A stretch of 64,000 nt of DNA from contig NZ_CP083590.1 of the NCBI RefSeq assembly GCF_020099395.1, forward strand, positions 2,542,001 to 2,606,000. The letters are read 5' to 3'. The translations under genes and the position numbers were made by a program. The stretch's first letter is position 1. Each line of letters begins with the position of its first letter. The DNA comes from Streptomyces mobaraensis. GTDB lineage: Bacteria; Actinomycetota; Actinomycetes; Streptomycetales; Streptomycetaceae. The notes beneath the pieces are model-generated. The model had not been told where the DNA came from, made no database searches, and saw only the letters and a list, made by a program, of their open reading frames with translations. This document shows positions 8,743 through 17,432 of this stretch, piece by piece.

Positions 8743-8850
8743 CCGTTCTCGCGAAAAACCGGCGACACGGCGGCCGGGGCGCCCGTACCGTCCGCACCTG
8801 CGGGGAGGCTAGGTGGTCAGGGGGCAGCAACGGGACAGGAGAAACACCTG

Positions 8851-9279
8851 ATGCGCGTCATGATGATCGTCAAGGCGACCGAGGAGTCCGAGGCCGGCGT
8901 GCTGCCGACCCGGGAACAGGTCGCCGACATGCAGCGGTACAACGAGGCCCTGGCCAAGGCGGGCGCGCTGCTGGCCGCCGACGGGCTGTGGGCGTCCTCG
9001 GAGGGCGCCCGGGTGGTGTTCGCGGGCGGGAAGCCCAGTGTGATCGACGGGCCGTTCGACGAGATCGGCGAGCTGATCGCCGGCTACTGGGTCATCCGGG
9101 TGGACTCGATGGACCAGGCCCGGGAGTGGGCGACCCGGATCCCGTTCCGGGAGGGCGTCGTCGAACTCCGGCGGATCTTCGAGCCGGCCGACTTCCCCTC
9201 CGACGTGCTCCCGCCCGAGGAGGCCGCCCGGGTGGAGGCCCTGCGCGAGGAGGCGCGGGGGCGGTCCGGCCTGGTGTGA
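8851..9279 (+). CDS. YCII/DGPF-domain protein
   Basis: The 142-residue protein opens with the YCII-type strand MRVMMIVKATEE and carries the DGPF signature (VIDGPFDEIGELIAGYWVIRV). The family has a dimeric ferredoxin-like fold, and the DGPF group often neighbours ECF sigma-factor genes. Its biochemical activity is mostly unknown. The ATG at 8851 follows an ACAGGAG site. Here no sigma factor lies next to it; the convergent peptide deformylase gene does. I cannot assign a specific role. Confidence 0.8.
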   Translation: MRVMMIVKATEESEAGVLPTREQVADMQRYNEALAKAGALLAADGLWASSEGARVVFAGGKPSVIDGPFDEIGELIAGYWVIRVDSMDQAREWATRIPFREGVVELRRIFEPADFPSDVLPPEEAARVEALREEARGRSGLV

Positions 9280-9316
9280 CACCGGGCCGAACCCCGCGAG
9301 CGCACGCCCCGGCGGG

Positions 9317-9946
9317 TCAGTCGTTGGGGACGACCGGGTAGCGGGGCGTGCCCTCGGCCATCTGCCGGAGCGCGTCCTTGCGGTCGCGCTTGGAGAGGCG
9401 GTCGATGTACAGGTAGCCGTACAGGTGGTCCGTCTCGTGCTGGAGGCAGCGGGCGAAGTAGCCGGTGCCCTGGACGGCGATCGGGTTGCCGTTCATGTCC
9501 TGGCCGCGCACCACCGCGTAGTCGGGGCGGGCCAGCGGGGCGTACGCCGTCGGGACGGACAGGCAGCCCTCGTTGGAGTCGTCGAGGATCCGGCGGTCGG
9601 CGGGGAGCTCGTCCAGGACCGGGTTGCAGACGTGGCCCACGTGCCGGACGCCCTCGTCGTCCATGCAGTCGTAGACGAACACCTTGAGGTCGACGCCGAT
9701 CTGGTTGGCGGCGAGGCCGACGCCCTCGGCGGTCCGCTGGCTGGCGAACATGTCGTCGATGAGCCGCGCCAGCTTGTCGTCGAACTCCGTGACGTCCTTG
9801 CACTCCTTGTGCAGGACGGGGTTGCCGACCACGGTGATCGGACGCGACGTGCCGCGCTCGCGGTGCGCGGTCTCCCGCTCCTCGCAGTCCTCGGTGTCCA
9901 CGATGAACTCGTCGTTCACCGGCTGATCGGTCTCTTGCTGCGCCAT
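9317..9946 (-). CDS. def: Peptide deformylase
   Basis: This metalloenzyme removes the formyl group from the N-terminal Met of new proteins. All three catalytic motifs are present: [10 protein letters not shown] (motif 1), EGCLSVP (motif 2, metal-ligand Cys) and QHETDHLYG (motif 3, HExxH with two His ligands and the catalytic Glu). The 209 residues include an N-terminal acidic extension of about 35 residues ([17 protein letters not shown]) before the catalytic domain. That extension is longer than in the E. coli enzyme. Streptomycetes usually carry several def copies, so this need not be the only one. It is convergent with the YCII gene. Confidence 0.93.
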   Translation of the reverse strand: MAQQETDQPVNDEFIVDTEDCEERETAHRERGTSRPITVVGNPVLHKECKDVTEFDDKLARLIDDMFASQRTAEGVGLAANQIGVDLKVFVYDCMDDEGVRHVGHVCNPVLDELPADRRILDDSNEGCLSVPTAYAPLARPDYAVVRGQDMNGNPIAVQGTGYFARCLQHETDHLYGYLYIDRLSKRDRKDALRQMAEGTPRYPVVPND

Positions 9947-10036
9947 CGCCGCCGTATGCCTCTCTCACAACCCGAATGCACTGTCACGCCCTGGAGCCCA
10001 GGGCCCATCCAGGGTAAGCGGACCCGGCCCGGCGGC

Positions 10037-11023
10037 TCAGCAGACCTCTTCCAGATCCCGCCACTCACGGGTGTCCGGGCTGTCCGCGACCCAGCCGTCC
10101 AGCAGCCCGCGGACCAGCCCGGCGGGGGCCGCGATGCCGCACTCGCGCTCGGGCACCCACAGCAGGCCGGAGCCGGCCGTGCGGTGGCCGAGCGGGCCGG
10201 GGTGGCCCGGCTCGCTGTGGTCGTGCGGGTCCAGGTGCTCGCCGTCGCCCTCGTCGCTGGGCATCCGGCTCTCCGAGCACGTGCGGCACAGCAGCCGCAC
10301 GGACGAGGACCAGTCCTCGGCGGCGAACCCGGCGTCGGCCGCCAGCCGCTCCAGCGCGTCCCGGTCCGCCTCGGTGGCGGCCTCCAGCAGGACGACCCAG
10401 GTCGGCACCGGCGAGGGGGCCCACAGCTCGATCTCGTCGAAGACCGGGTACGACGGGCCGGCGGCGGTCACCCGCTCGCCGTGCGGGACGCCGTCGTGCA
10501 GCACGACCTCGCCCCAGCGGCGGCCGGAGGACGGCAGCGGGATGGACAGCACCTCCATGCGGGCCGGGTCGAGCCGGCGGCCCCAGACCACCTCGGCCTC
10601 GCCCTCGGGCGACAGCCGCACGGCCGCGCTGCCCAGCTCCATCCCGAGCGGCTCGCCGGCCGGGCCGCCGTCGCCGGGCACCCGCAGCCCGTACGCCTGC
10701 CAGGCGCGGCGGGCCAGCGGCCAGTCCTGGAGGGCGGTGGCGGCGATGCCCACGTTCCACCAGTCGGGGGCGCCCGCGTCGCGGTCCAGCAGCGCCACCG
10801 CGCGGAGGCCGGCGGCGCGGGCCTGCTCCCAGTCGTGCCGGAACTTGTGCAGCAGGGCCAGGTTGAACCAGGACTCGGACAGCCACGGCTCCATGTCCGC
10901 GGCGCGCGTCAGGAGCGCGCCGGCGTCCTCGTACCGGCCGTCGCCGATGAGCGTGAAGGCACGGTCGGTGGCCTGCCGCCACGAGGCGGAAGGCCGGTGC
11001 CGTACCCTGCCGAAGATCCTCAC
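10037..11023 (-). CDS. Tetratricopeptide-repeat protein
   Basis: The 328-residue protein has an N-terminal TPR-like region (ATDRAFTLIGDGRYEDAGALLTRA, then SWFNLALLHKFRHDWEQARAAGLRAV, then WWNVGIAATALQDWPLARRAW). A longer C-terminal domain rich in beta strands follows, with a paired CRTC cysteine motif and a His/Asp-rich loop (LDPHDHSEPGHPG), possibly a metal site. The start is chosen at a GTG (11023) just ahead of the conserved-looking IFGRVRHRPSASW segment, with an AGGCGG site upstream. An open frame continues to 11176 but is Arg/Gly-rich and looks non-coding. The function is unknown; protein-protein binding is likely. Confidence 0.7.
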   Translation of the reverse strand: MRIFGRVRHRPSASWRQATDRAFTLIGDGRYEDAGALLTRAADMEPWLSESWFNLALLHKFRHDWEQARAAGLRAVALLDRDAGAPDWWNVGIAATALQDWPLARRAWQAYGLRVPGDGGPAGEPLGMELGSAAVRLSPEGEAEVVWGRRLDPARMEVLSIPLPSSGRRWGEVVLHDGVPHGERVTAAGPSYPVFDEIELWAPSPVPTWVVLLEAATEADRDALERLAADAGFAAEDWSSSVRLLCRTCSESRMPSDEGDGEHLDPHDHSEPGHPGPLGHRTAGSGLLWVPERECGIAAPAGLVRGLLDGWVADSPDTREWRDLEEVC

Positions 11024-11369
11024 GATGTCCGCCTGCTGGTTTCTCGACGTCCCGCGTGCACCCACGCCGGAGAGCTCTGGTGACCGGCGCCGTCCTCCCC
11101 GACGGCCGCCCGCCACGCCTTGCTGACGGTCCCGCCCGCGGGCCGGGCCGTCGTACCGGGGAACCGTGCCCTCCACGACGCATACGCCGCAACAGCGCTC
11201 ATGACACCCCCCGATCCCGCTTTCCCGTCACGATTGTCGGTCGTTCGTCCTCTGCGTGCTCCGCGTTCCTGCGTACGCCGCGTCCTTCTCTTCGCATCCA
11301 ACCATGCCCCGTCGGACGCCCGCTCATTACCCGTGGGTTAGTCGTGCTACTCGGGACGCGGCGGGCGTC
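11024..11369. other. Intergenic stretch without a supported gene
   Basis: The 346 bases lie between two minus-strand genes. Open frames on both strands run through it but have no protein-like composition and no ribosome-binding site. A short inverted motif (TTACCC/GGGTTA) occurs around 11328-11341. It probably holds the promoter of the TPR gene and the end of the HD-GYP transcript. I see nothing else. Confidence 0.4.
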
Positions 11370-14291
11370 TCACGGGTCCGGGCACACCGGCGCGCCGCGC
11401 GCGAGCACGCGCGCGAGCGCCTCCACCACCCGGGGCTCGTGGTCGTACGCGGTGGCCCGGCGCAGCCGCTCCAGGGCGCGCGCCGATTCCCCGCGCCCGC
11501 CGCGTGCGGGGCCGCCGGGGCCACCGGGGGCCGTGAGCTCGTCGTAGGCGTTGGCGGTCCGGACGACGCGGGCGGCGAGCGGCTGCTCGCGGTAGGGGTC
11601 GGCCTGGCGTTCCACGGCGTCCGCGACGACCGGCGCGACGGCGGCGTCCAGCGGGGCCAGCCGCGCCACGCTCCCGCCGAGCCGGGCCAGCCGACGCCGC
11701 TCCTCGGCGGGCAGCGGCTCGGTGGCCCCGGCGGGGACCGGGTCGACGAGTGAGAGCTGGCCCACGTCGTGCATCAGCGCCGCGTACTCGACGACGGCGA
11801 GGTCGCGCTCCGCCATACCGAGCTCGCGGCCGACGGCACGGCTGAGGGCGGCTACGCGCCGTGCGTGACCGGCGGGGGTGCATCCCGCGAGGTCGGTCGC
11901 GCGGGCGAGCGAGGCGACGGCGGGCGGGCAGCTCTCGCGCGCCTCCGCGCGGCCCGCGGCGAGCCGCACGGCGAGCAGGGGCAGACAGCAGAAGGGCAGC
12001 ACCCACGGCCCGGCGACGGCGGGGGCCAGGGCGGCCACCACCGCGGTGGCGCAGACCGCCGGGGCGGTGGCGGGGAGGGCGCGCAGTTCGGCGCGGAGGG
12101 CCGCCGGGTAGGGGCAGCAGCCGGTACGGGCCCGGGCGAGGGCCGCCGCGAGGGCGGCGTCGGCGAGGGCGGCCAGGGCGAGGAGCAGCAGCAGCGCCAG
12201 GGCGTAGGACGGCCCCTGCGCGGGCCCGGGAACGGCCGGTCCCGCGCCGGGGAGCGCGGGGCGGCAGCCGGCGACGAGGGCCGTGGCGACGAGGCGGCGG
12301 GCCAGCCGGTCCCGGCGGCCCGCGGCACCGGAGAGGCCGGTGAGGCTGGAGCCGGACACCACGGCGACGGCCTGCGGCACACCGCCGTCCGCGAGCAGGG
12401 CGTAGGCCAGGGCCCCCGCGGCGCCGACCGGGGCGCCACCCCGCGCCCCGAGCCGCTCCGGCCGCCGCCCCGCGGCCTCGCCCAGCGCGATGAGCAGCCC
12501 GTACGCACAGGCGGTCCGCGGCTGCTGGACGCCGTGGAGCGCGGTCCAGGCGAGCGCGAGCAGGGCCCCGCCGCCGGTCAGCAGATGGACGGTACGCACC
12601 AGCCGGGCGCCGGACACGGCGGTCACCGGTGGGCCCCGGGCGGCGGTACGGGGGCGGGCAGCGGGCGCCGCCCGGGAGGACGGTGGTCGGGGACGGGCGG
12701 GGGGCGGCGGTACGGGTGCTCGGCCGCAGGCTCCCCGGGTGGGCGTGGGCCGGGCGGACGGCCCGGGTCCGGGACGCCGGGGGGGGCGCTCCGAGGCGGC
12801 TTCGTACGGGCCCTCGTCCGCGGGCTCCCCGGCCGGGCTCGGGCCGGCCGTGCGGCCGGGGTCCGGGGCGAGCAGGAGTTGGCGGGAGGCGTACGGGCCG
12901 GTCTCGGGAGCCGCACCCGGCGGGCGGGCGCCGCTCGGGGCGGCCGGGCACCGGCCGGGGGCGCGTTCGTACGGGCGCCCGGCCGGAGGCGTGGACCGGG
13001 GCGGTGTGGCGCCGTGATCAAGAGGGACGTTTCCGCAATCGGGAACTGCGGTTTCGTCCAGCACCGGGACCCCCGGCAGGCCGTCCCGTGCCAGGGCCCG
13101 CGCGAGCGCCTCGACCATGCGCGGATCGAACTGGGTGCCGGCGCAGCGGCGGAGTTCGGCGAGCGCGGCGGGGACCGGGCGGGCGCGGCTGTAGGTGCGG
13201 GTGGAAGTCATGGCGTCGAAGGCGTCGGCGACGGCCACGATCCGGGCCGCCTCCGGGATCCGGTGGCCCGTCAGCCCGTGGGGGTAGCCGCTGCCGTCCA
13301 GCCGCTCGTGGTGGTGGAGGATCGCCTCCCGCGCCTCGTCGGGAATCGCGACGCCGCGCACCAGCTCGTCCCCGTACTCGGGGTGCAGCCGGACGATGCG
13401 CCGCTCCTCGCCGGTGAGCGGGCCGTCCTTGCGCAACACCCGGGTGGGGACGCCGAGTTTGCCCAGGTCGTGCAGGGTGCCGGCGATGCGCAGGGCCTCC
13501 AGCCGGTCGCCGGCCACGCCGAGTTCGCGGCCGATCCGCAGGGCGAGCAGGCCGACCCGCTCGCCGTGACCTCGCGTGTAGTGGTCCTTGAGGTCGACCG
13601 CCTCGACCAGCGCCCGGACCGTCGCGCCGCGGTCGGCGCGCTCCCGCCGGGCGCCGGCCGCGGGCCGGACGGGGACGGTGTGCGGCAGCAGGACCAGCAG
13701 GGCGGCCACCGGCCCGTAGGCGCTGCGCCACAGCTCGGCCGCGAGCAGCGCGGCCGGCCCGTGGAGCAGCGCGAAGCCCAGCGCGGGCCCCAGGAGGGCG
13801 GGCCGCCGGACCGCCGGGCGGCATCCGGCGCGGGGGACGCCGGCGCTCACCAGGCTCACGAGCGCGAGGACGAGGGCGGCGGCCAGCACGGCGGGCAGCG
13901 CGCCCAAAAGGCCGGGCGGCAGGGCGGCGCGGGCGGCGCCGAAGCACAGGGCGGCGGTCGTCGCGGCGAGCGCGAGGAGCGCGGCGCGCCCCAACCGGCG
14001 CCGGCCGTCCGGGCGTTCACGTCCCGGGCGGCGGGCCGGGGAGAGGAGGCCGCCCGGCACGGCGGCCAGCGCGGCGGCGGCCGGCGGCAGCAGCACCACG
14101 GCCAGCAGCAGCGCCGGCGGCACCGGCGCGCGGCGCGGCCGGAGCCCGCCGAGGGCGCCGACGGCCGCCAGGAGGACGGTCGTTCCCCAGGGGGCGGCGG
14201 CGGGGTCCCGCACGGCGGGCAGCGTGCTCAGGACCGCCGCGCCCACGGCACCGGAGATCCAGGCGCGCGCCGCCGCCGGGACTGCCTCCAT
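11370..14291 (-). CDS. Membrane-bound HD-GYP phosphodiesterase fused to a degenerate second HD module
   Basis: The 973-residue protein has two similar halves. Residues about 10-205 are hydrophobic helices. Residues about 225-405 form a complete HD-GYP domain with HGERVG, LHDLGK (HD at 274-275), HHHERLDGSGYP (GYP at 335-337) and VADAFDAMTSTR, so it should hydrolyse cyclic di-GMP. A Pro/Arg-rich linker follows, then a second set of membrane helices. The last region is another HD domain with HARRV and MHDVGQ, but with the Lys replaced by Gln and no HHE or GYP motif, so it is probably inactive and regulatory. The frame is intact throughout, so this is a true single ORF. It lies downstream of sigR-rsrA on the same strand, with 169 bases between, and a hairpin covers its ribosome-binding site. 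Confidence 0.82.
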   Translation of the reverse strand: MEAVPAAARAWISGAVGAAVLSTLPAVRDPAAAPWGTTVLLAAVGALGGLRPRRAPVPPALLLAVVLLPPAAAALAAVPGGLLSPARRPGRERPDGRRRLGRAALLALAATTAALCFGAARAALPPGLLGALPAVLAAALVLALVSLVSAGVPRAGCRPAVRRPALLGPALGFALLHGPAALLAAELWRSAYGPVAALLVLLPHTVPVRPAAGARRERADRGATVRALVEAVDLKDHYTRGHGERVGLLALRIGRELGVAGDRLEALRIAGTLHDLGKLGVPTRVLRKDGPLTGEERRIVRLHPEYGDELVRGVAIPDEAREAILHHHERLDGSGYPHGLTGHRIPEAARIVAVADAFDAMTSTRTYSRARPVPAALAELRRCAGTQFDPRMVEALARALARDGLPGVPVLDETAVPDCGNVPLDHGATPPRSTPPAGRPYERAPGRCPAAPSGARPPGAAPETGPYASRQLLLAPDPGRTAGPSPAGEPADEGPYEAASERPPRRPGPGPSARPTPTRGACGRAPVPPPPARPRPPSSRAAPAARPRTAARGPPVTAVSGARLVRTVHLLTGGGALLALAWTALHGVQQPRTACAYGLLIALGEAAGRRPERLGARGGAPVGAAGALAYALLADGGVPQAVAVVSGSSLTGLSGAAGRRDRLARRLVATALVAGCRPALPGAGPAVPGPAQGPSYALALLLLLALAALADAALAAALARARTGCCPYPAALRAELRALPATAPAVCATAVVAALAPAVAGPWVLPFCCLPLLAVRLAAGRAEARESCPPAVASLARATDLAGCTPAGHARRVAALSRAVGRELGMAERDLAVVEYAALMHDVGQLSLVDPVPAGATEPLPAEERRRLARLGGSVARLAPLDAAVAPVVADAVERQADPYREQPLAARVVRTANAYDELTAPGGPGGPARGGRGESARALERLRRATAYDHEPRVVEALARVLARGAPVCPDP

Positions 14292-14298
14292 GACATGT

Positions 14299-14333
14299 CC
14301 TCCCCATCCGGACTCGCTGTCGGGATGGGGAGA
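14299..14333 (-). promoter_or_regulatory. Hairpin that would mask the HD-GYP gene's ribosome-binding site
   Basis: On the minus strand TCTCCCCATCC (14333-14323) can pair with GGATGGGGAGG (14309-14299), 10 of 11 bases, around a 13-base loop. The second arm contains the Shine-Dalgarno GGAGG about 7 bases before the ATG at 14291. The structure could sequester the site, or act as a weak terminator after rsrA. There is no U-tract. Confidence 0.55.
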
Positions 14334-14460
14334 ATAGGCTCACGCGCGGCGCTCACGGCCGGATCGGCGGGAACCGCCGTCCGTTCGGGTGACGTTCGCC
14401 GGGCGGCCGTTTTGATGCGGGTTCCGGGGCCGTTCGCGCCGGGCTCCCCGGGCACCCGGC

Positions 14461-14793
14461 TCAGTCCTGCGGGACGCTCCGGGCTTCGGCCTCGGCCGCG
14501 CGGGCCTCGGCCACCACGTCCTGCTCCGGCACGGACTCGCCGGCGCGGATGAGCTCGATCCGGCCCATCACCTTGGAGCGCAGGTCGGCGGGGACGTCGT
14601 CATGCCCGCAGCAGCGCTTGACCAGCTTCTTGACCGCCTGCTCCAGCCCGTACTTCTCCAGGCAGGGGGAGCATTCGTCGATGTGCACCTCGAACTTGGC
14701 ACAGTCGCCGTCCGGCATCTCGCGGTCGAGGTACTCGTAAAGGTGGTCGAGGACTTCAGAGCAGTCCGTCTCGTGCGGCTCTCCGCAGCTCAT
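14461..14793 (-). CDS. rsrA: Zinc-binding anti-sigma factor for SigR
   Basis: The 110-residue redox-sensing anti-sigma factor binds SigR in its reduced, zinc-loaded form and releases it when disulfides form. The key residues fall at the positions known for S. coelicolor RsrA: Cys11, His37, Cys41 and Cys44 (the HxxxCxxC zinc motif). Further cysteines are at 3, 31, 61 and 62. The start ATG overlaps the sigR stop (ATGA), so the pair is translationally coupled, which keeps sigma and anti-sigma in balance. The acidic Ala/Glu-rich tail is typical. Confidence 0.96.
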   Translation of the reverse strand: MSCGEPHETDCSEVLDHLYEYLDREMPDGDCAKFEVHIDECSPCLEKYGLEQAVKKLVKRCCGHDDVPADLRSKVMGRIELIRAGESVPEQDVVAEARAAEAEARSVPQD

Positions 14794-15479
14794 GAGTCCG
14801 AGCCCTTCCCATTGTGCGACGCGTCGGAACCGTGCGGCGCGGCGGCCCCGGCCGGGACCAGGCCACGCTCGCGGGCGTAGTCCTCCAGCAGACCGCGCAG
14901 CTGCCGTCGGCCCCGGTGGAGGCGGGACATCACCGTGCCGATGGGGGTACCCATGATGTCCGCGATCTCCTTGTAGGCAAACCCCTCGACGTCCGCGAGG
15001 TAGACCGCTATGCGGAATTCCTCGGGAATGGCCTGAAGGGCCTCCTTGACATCGGAGTCCGGCAGGTGGTCGAGCGCCTGCGACTCGGCGGACCGCAGCC
15101 CCTGGGACATGTGCGACTCGGCACGCGCCAGCTGCCAGTCCTCGATCTCCTCGGACGCGCTGCGCAGCGGCTCGCGCTGCTTCTTGCGGTACGAGTTGAT
15201 GAAGGTGTTGGTCAGGATGCGGTACAGCCACGCCTTGAGGTTCGTGCCGTCACGGAACTGGTGGAAGGACGCGTAGGCCTTCGCGTACGTCTCCTGGACC
15301 AGGTCCTCGGCGTCCGCCGGATTGCGGGTCATCCGCAGGGCGGCGGAGTACATCTGGTCGAGGAAGGTCAGCGCGTCGCGCTCGAAGCGGGCGTTGCGCT
15401 CCGCCGTGCTCTCCGCGGCCTGGGCGGGGGGGTGCTCCTCGCCGTGCGTCCCCGCGTCGGTACCCACGACCGGACCCAC
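14790..15479 (-). CDS. sigR: ECF sigma factor SigR (thiol-oxidative stress)
   Basis: The 229-residue group 4 sigma factor directs the response to disulfide stress. Region 2 is visible as [35 protein letters not shown]...[16 protein letters not shown]. Region 4 is [45 protein letters not shown]. The start is set at the GTG (15479) preceded by GGAGGA, matching the S. coelicolor N-terminus (GPV-GTDAG). An in-frame ATG at 15644 lies exactly 55 codons upstream. S. coelicolor makes a long, unstable SigR' isoform with a 55-residue extension, so a 284-residue SigR' is expected here as well (14790-15644). It forms an operon with rsrA. Confidence 0.95.
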   Translation of the reverse strand: MGPVVGTDAGTHGEEHPPAQAAESTAERNARFERDALTFLDQMYSAALRMTRNPADAEDLVQETYAKAYASFHQFRDGTNLKAWLYRILTNTFINSYRKKQREPLRSASEEIEDWQLARAESHMSQGLRSAESQALDHLPDSDVKEALQAIPEEFRIAVYLADVEGFAYKEIADIMGTPIGTVMSRLHRGRRQLRGLLEDYARERGLVPAGAAAPHGSDASHNGKGSDS

Positions 15480-15698
15480 CTCCTCCGAAAGCTTGGACGA
15501 GCCCTGGGCGGACCCGCTCGATTCGGAGAATAGACGATGACCTGCCGAACCGGCCGAACCCGCCGCTCCGGCCAGACTGCCCATGACGACCGGCCGGCCC
15601 CGGTCTGCGGTGCTGGGGCGGGACAGGCATGCGATCGAACCCATGGGGCGGGTCTCCCAATCCTTTGTCATGTGCCGGTGCGTGTCGTACGTGGTGCT

Positions 15699-15726
15699 CA
15701 ACATCGGCACGGCCCGTCCCATTCCC
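15699..15726 (-). promoter_or_regulatory. SigR-dependent promoter of sigR (autoregulation)
   Basis: On the minus strand GGGAAT (15726-15721), an 18-base spacer and GTTG (15702-15699) match the known sigma-R consensus GGAAT-N18-GTT exactly. It lies about 55 bases upstream of the predicted SigR' ATG (15644) and matches the known autoregulated sigR p2. A second, weaker candidate -10 (TATTCT, 15532-15527) could start a transcript for the short isoform. Confidence 0.88.
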
Positions 15727-15774
15727 GCCGGCCCCGCCGGTCCCCCGGCCGGTTCCGGAGGCCCGGCACCCGCC

Positions 15775-16434
15775 TCAGCCGCCCGGCAGCTCCGTCAGCC
15801 GGCCGGCCACGGCGTCGGTGATCACCGCCAGTGCGTCCTCCTGGGTGACGCCGCCGTTCTTCGCGGCGCTCTTCGGCACCGCGAACCCGTGGTCCCCGCC
15901 GGGCACGGCGACCGGCGTGACGCCGGGCGGGAACTCCTCGGGACGGCCGAACGGATCGCGGGCGCCCTGGACGACGAGGACCGGCACCCCGGCGCCGAGC
16001 AGCTCCTCCGCCCGGGACTTCTCCGGCCGGCCCGGCGGGTGGAGCGGGAAGCTCAGCGCGAGCACCGCGACCGCGCCCAGCTCCGCCGCCGTCCGGCAGG
16101 CGACGCGCGCCCCCGCGCTCCGGCCGCCCGCGACGACGGGGAGCCCGGGCGCGGCGAGCACGGGCCACAGGGCGCGCCAGGCCGTGTCGAGGGCCCGGGG
16201 CGCCGGGGCCACCTTCCTGCCGGCCACCCGCCAGGGCTGCTCCACGAGTGCCACGGTCACCCCGTGCGCGGGCAGGGCGGCGGCCAGGGCCTGGAGGTCG
16301 CGGGCCTCGACGCCGCCGCCGGCGCCATGGCCGAGGGCGAGCACCAGGCGGGGCTCCGGCGCGGGGTGCCAGTGGACGCGGGCCTCGCCCGCGGGGGTCT
16401 CCACGCTCTCCGTCAGTGGTTTCTTCGTCGTCAC
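15775..16434 (-). CDS. Alpha/beta-hydrolase family protein
   Basis: A compact 219-residue alpha/beta hydrolase of the small (KAN-L11/dienelactone hydrolase-like) type. The opening strand runs into an oxyanion loop ([12 protein letters not shown]). The nucleophile elbow is GGRSAGAR (Ser in GxSxG context), the Asp is in [12 protein letters not shown], and the His is in VPGGDHGF. The catalytic triad is thus complete. The substrate is unknown. The gene lies just beyond the sigR promoter and on the same strand, but transcribes toward it from the far side, and it overlaps none of it. Confidence 0.8.
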   Translation of the reverse strand: MTTKKPLTESVETPAGEARVHWHPAPEPRLVLALGHGAGGGVEARDLQALAAALPAHGVTVALVEQPWRVAGRKVAPAPRALDTAWRALWPVLAAPGLPVVAGGRSAGARVACRTAAELGAVAVLALSFPLHPPGRPEKSRAEELLGAGVPVLVVQGARDPFGRPEEFPPGVTPVAVPGGDHGFAVPKSAAKNGGVTQEDALAVITDAVAGRLTELPGG

Positions 16435-16474
16435 GCGGCCATCCTGCCGTGCCCGCCCCCGGCGCCACGCCGTG

Positions 16475-17290
16475 TCAGAACAGCGTCGTCTCCTCCGGCG
16501 CCGCCAGCTCGGTCACCAGCTCCGGCCCGTTGTTGCGGACGTCGCTGACCGCCGTCGTCACCGGGTACGCGCGCACCAGCCCGGGCGGGGGCGGGGCGAG
16601 CAGCGAGCGCAGCTCCTCCGGGTCCGTACGCGCCGGGTCGAGCCAGGCGGCCCAGCGGTCGGGCGGCAGGACCAGCGGCATCCGGGGGTGGATCCCGGCC
16701 AGGGAGCGCGGGCCGTCCTCGGTGCCGCCGGCGAACGGGCGGTCGTCGGCCTCGGTGGTTATCACCGAGCAGGTGGCCCACCAGGCCGCCGGGTGGTCGT
16801 CGGGGAGGGTGCGGTCGCGCCAGAACTCGTAGAGGCCGGCCATCGCCATGACCGAGCCGTCGGCGGGCGTCACGAAATAGGGCTGCTTCCGGGGGCGCTT
16901 GCGGCGGCCCTGCACCTCCAGCTCGCGCTCCTGTGCGCCGGTGACCCACTCGTAGTAACCGTCCGCCGGGAGCAGGCAGCGCCGCTCCGCGAACGCCCGC
17001 CGATAGGACGGCTTCTCGTGCACCGTCTCCGCCCGGGCGTTGATCATGCGGGCGGCGCCCTCCGGCGACTTCGCCCAGGAAGGGACGAGCCCCCACTTCA
17101 GGACGCGCAGCTGCCGGACCGGGCGCCGGTCATGCGCGCCCTTGAGCGGGCGCTCCAGGACGGCGTACACCTCTTTGGTGGGCGCCACGTTCCAGTCCGG
17201 CGCCAGGGTCTCCTCCGGCTCCCACACCTCCACGTCCAGGAGCCCGGCCAGATCCTCCGGCCCCCGGCTCGCCGCGTACCGCCCGCACAT
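16475..17290 (-). CDS. SOS response-associated peptidase (SRAP/YedK/HMCES)
   Basis: The 271-residue SRAP protein begins MCGRY, placing the catalytic Cys at residue 2. This residue forms a thiazolidine cross-link with abasic sites in single-stranded DNA. Other family motifs are WNVAPTKEV, MINARAETV (Asn and Glu of the active site), RRCLLPADGYYEW and HPRMPLVL (His). Methionine removal must expose the Cys, which fits the M-C start. A loop rich in basic residues (QGRRKRPRKQPYF) may touch DNA. It shields abasic sites and stands alone here. Confidence 0.92.
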   Translation of the reverse strand: MCGRYAASRGPEDLAGLLDVEVWEPEETLAPDWNVAPTKEVYAVLERPLKGAHDRRPVRQLRVLKWGLVPSWAKSPEGAARMINARAETVHEKPSYRRAFAERRCLLPADGYYEWVTGAQERELEVQGRRKRPRKQPYFVTPADGSVMAMAGLYEFWRDRTLPDDHPAAWWATCSVITTEADDRPFAGGTEDGPRSLAGIHPRMPLVLPPDRWAAWLDPARTDPEELRSLLAPPPPGLVRAYPVTTAVSDVRNNGPELVTELAAPEETTLF

Positions 17291-17432
17291 GTCCGACCGC
17301 CCCTCGGTTCTTCTCCGTCACGTCTGCCACCGACCATGCTGCCGCACGGGCCGGACACTCCGGCCCGGAACCGTCACCCGGCGCCGGCCGTCCCTCAGCA
17401 CGGACCACGAACGCGCAAGGAGCGGCCCCACC

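Noticed and set aside
15480..15722. First ATG of the longest SigR frame (15722) as the start
   Set aside because: This codon lies inside the SigR promoter itself; the known isoform starts match 15644 and 15479.
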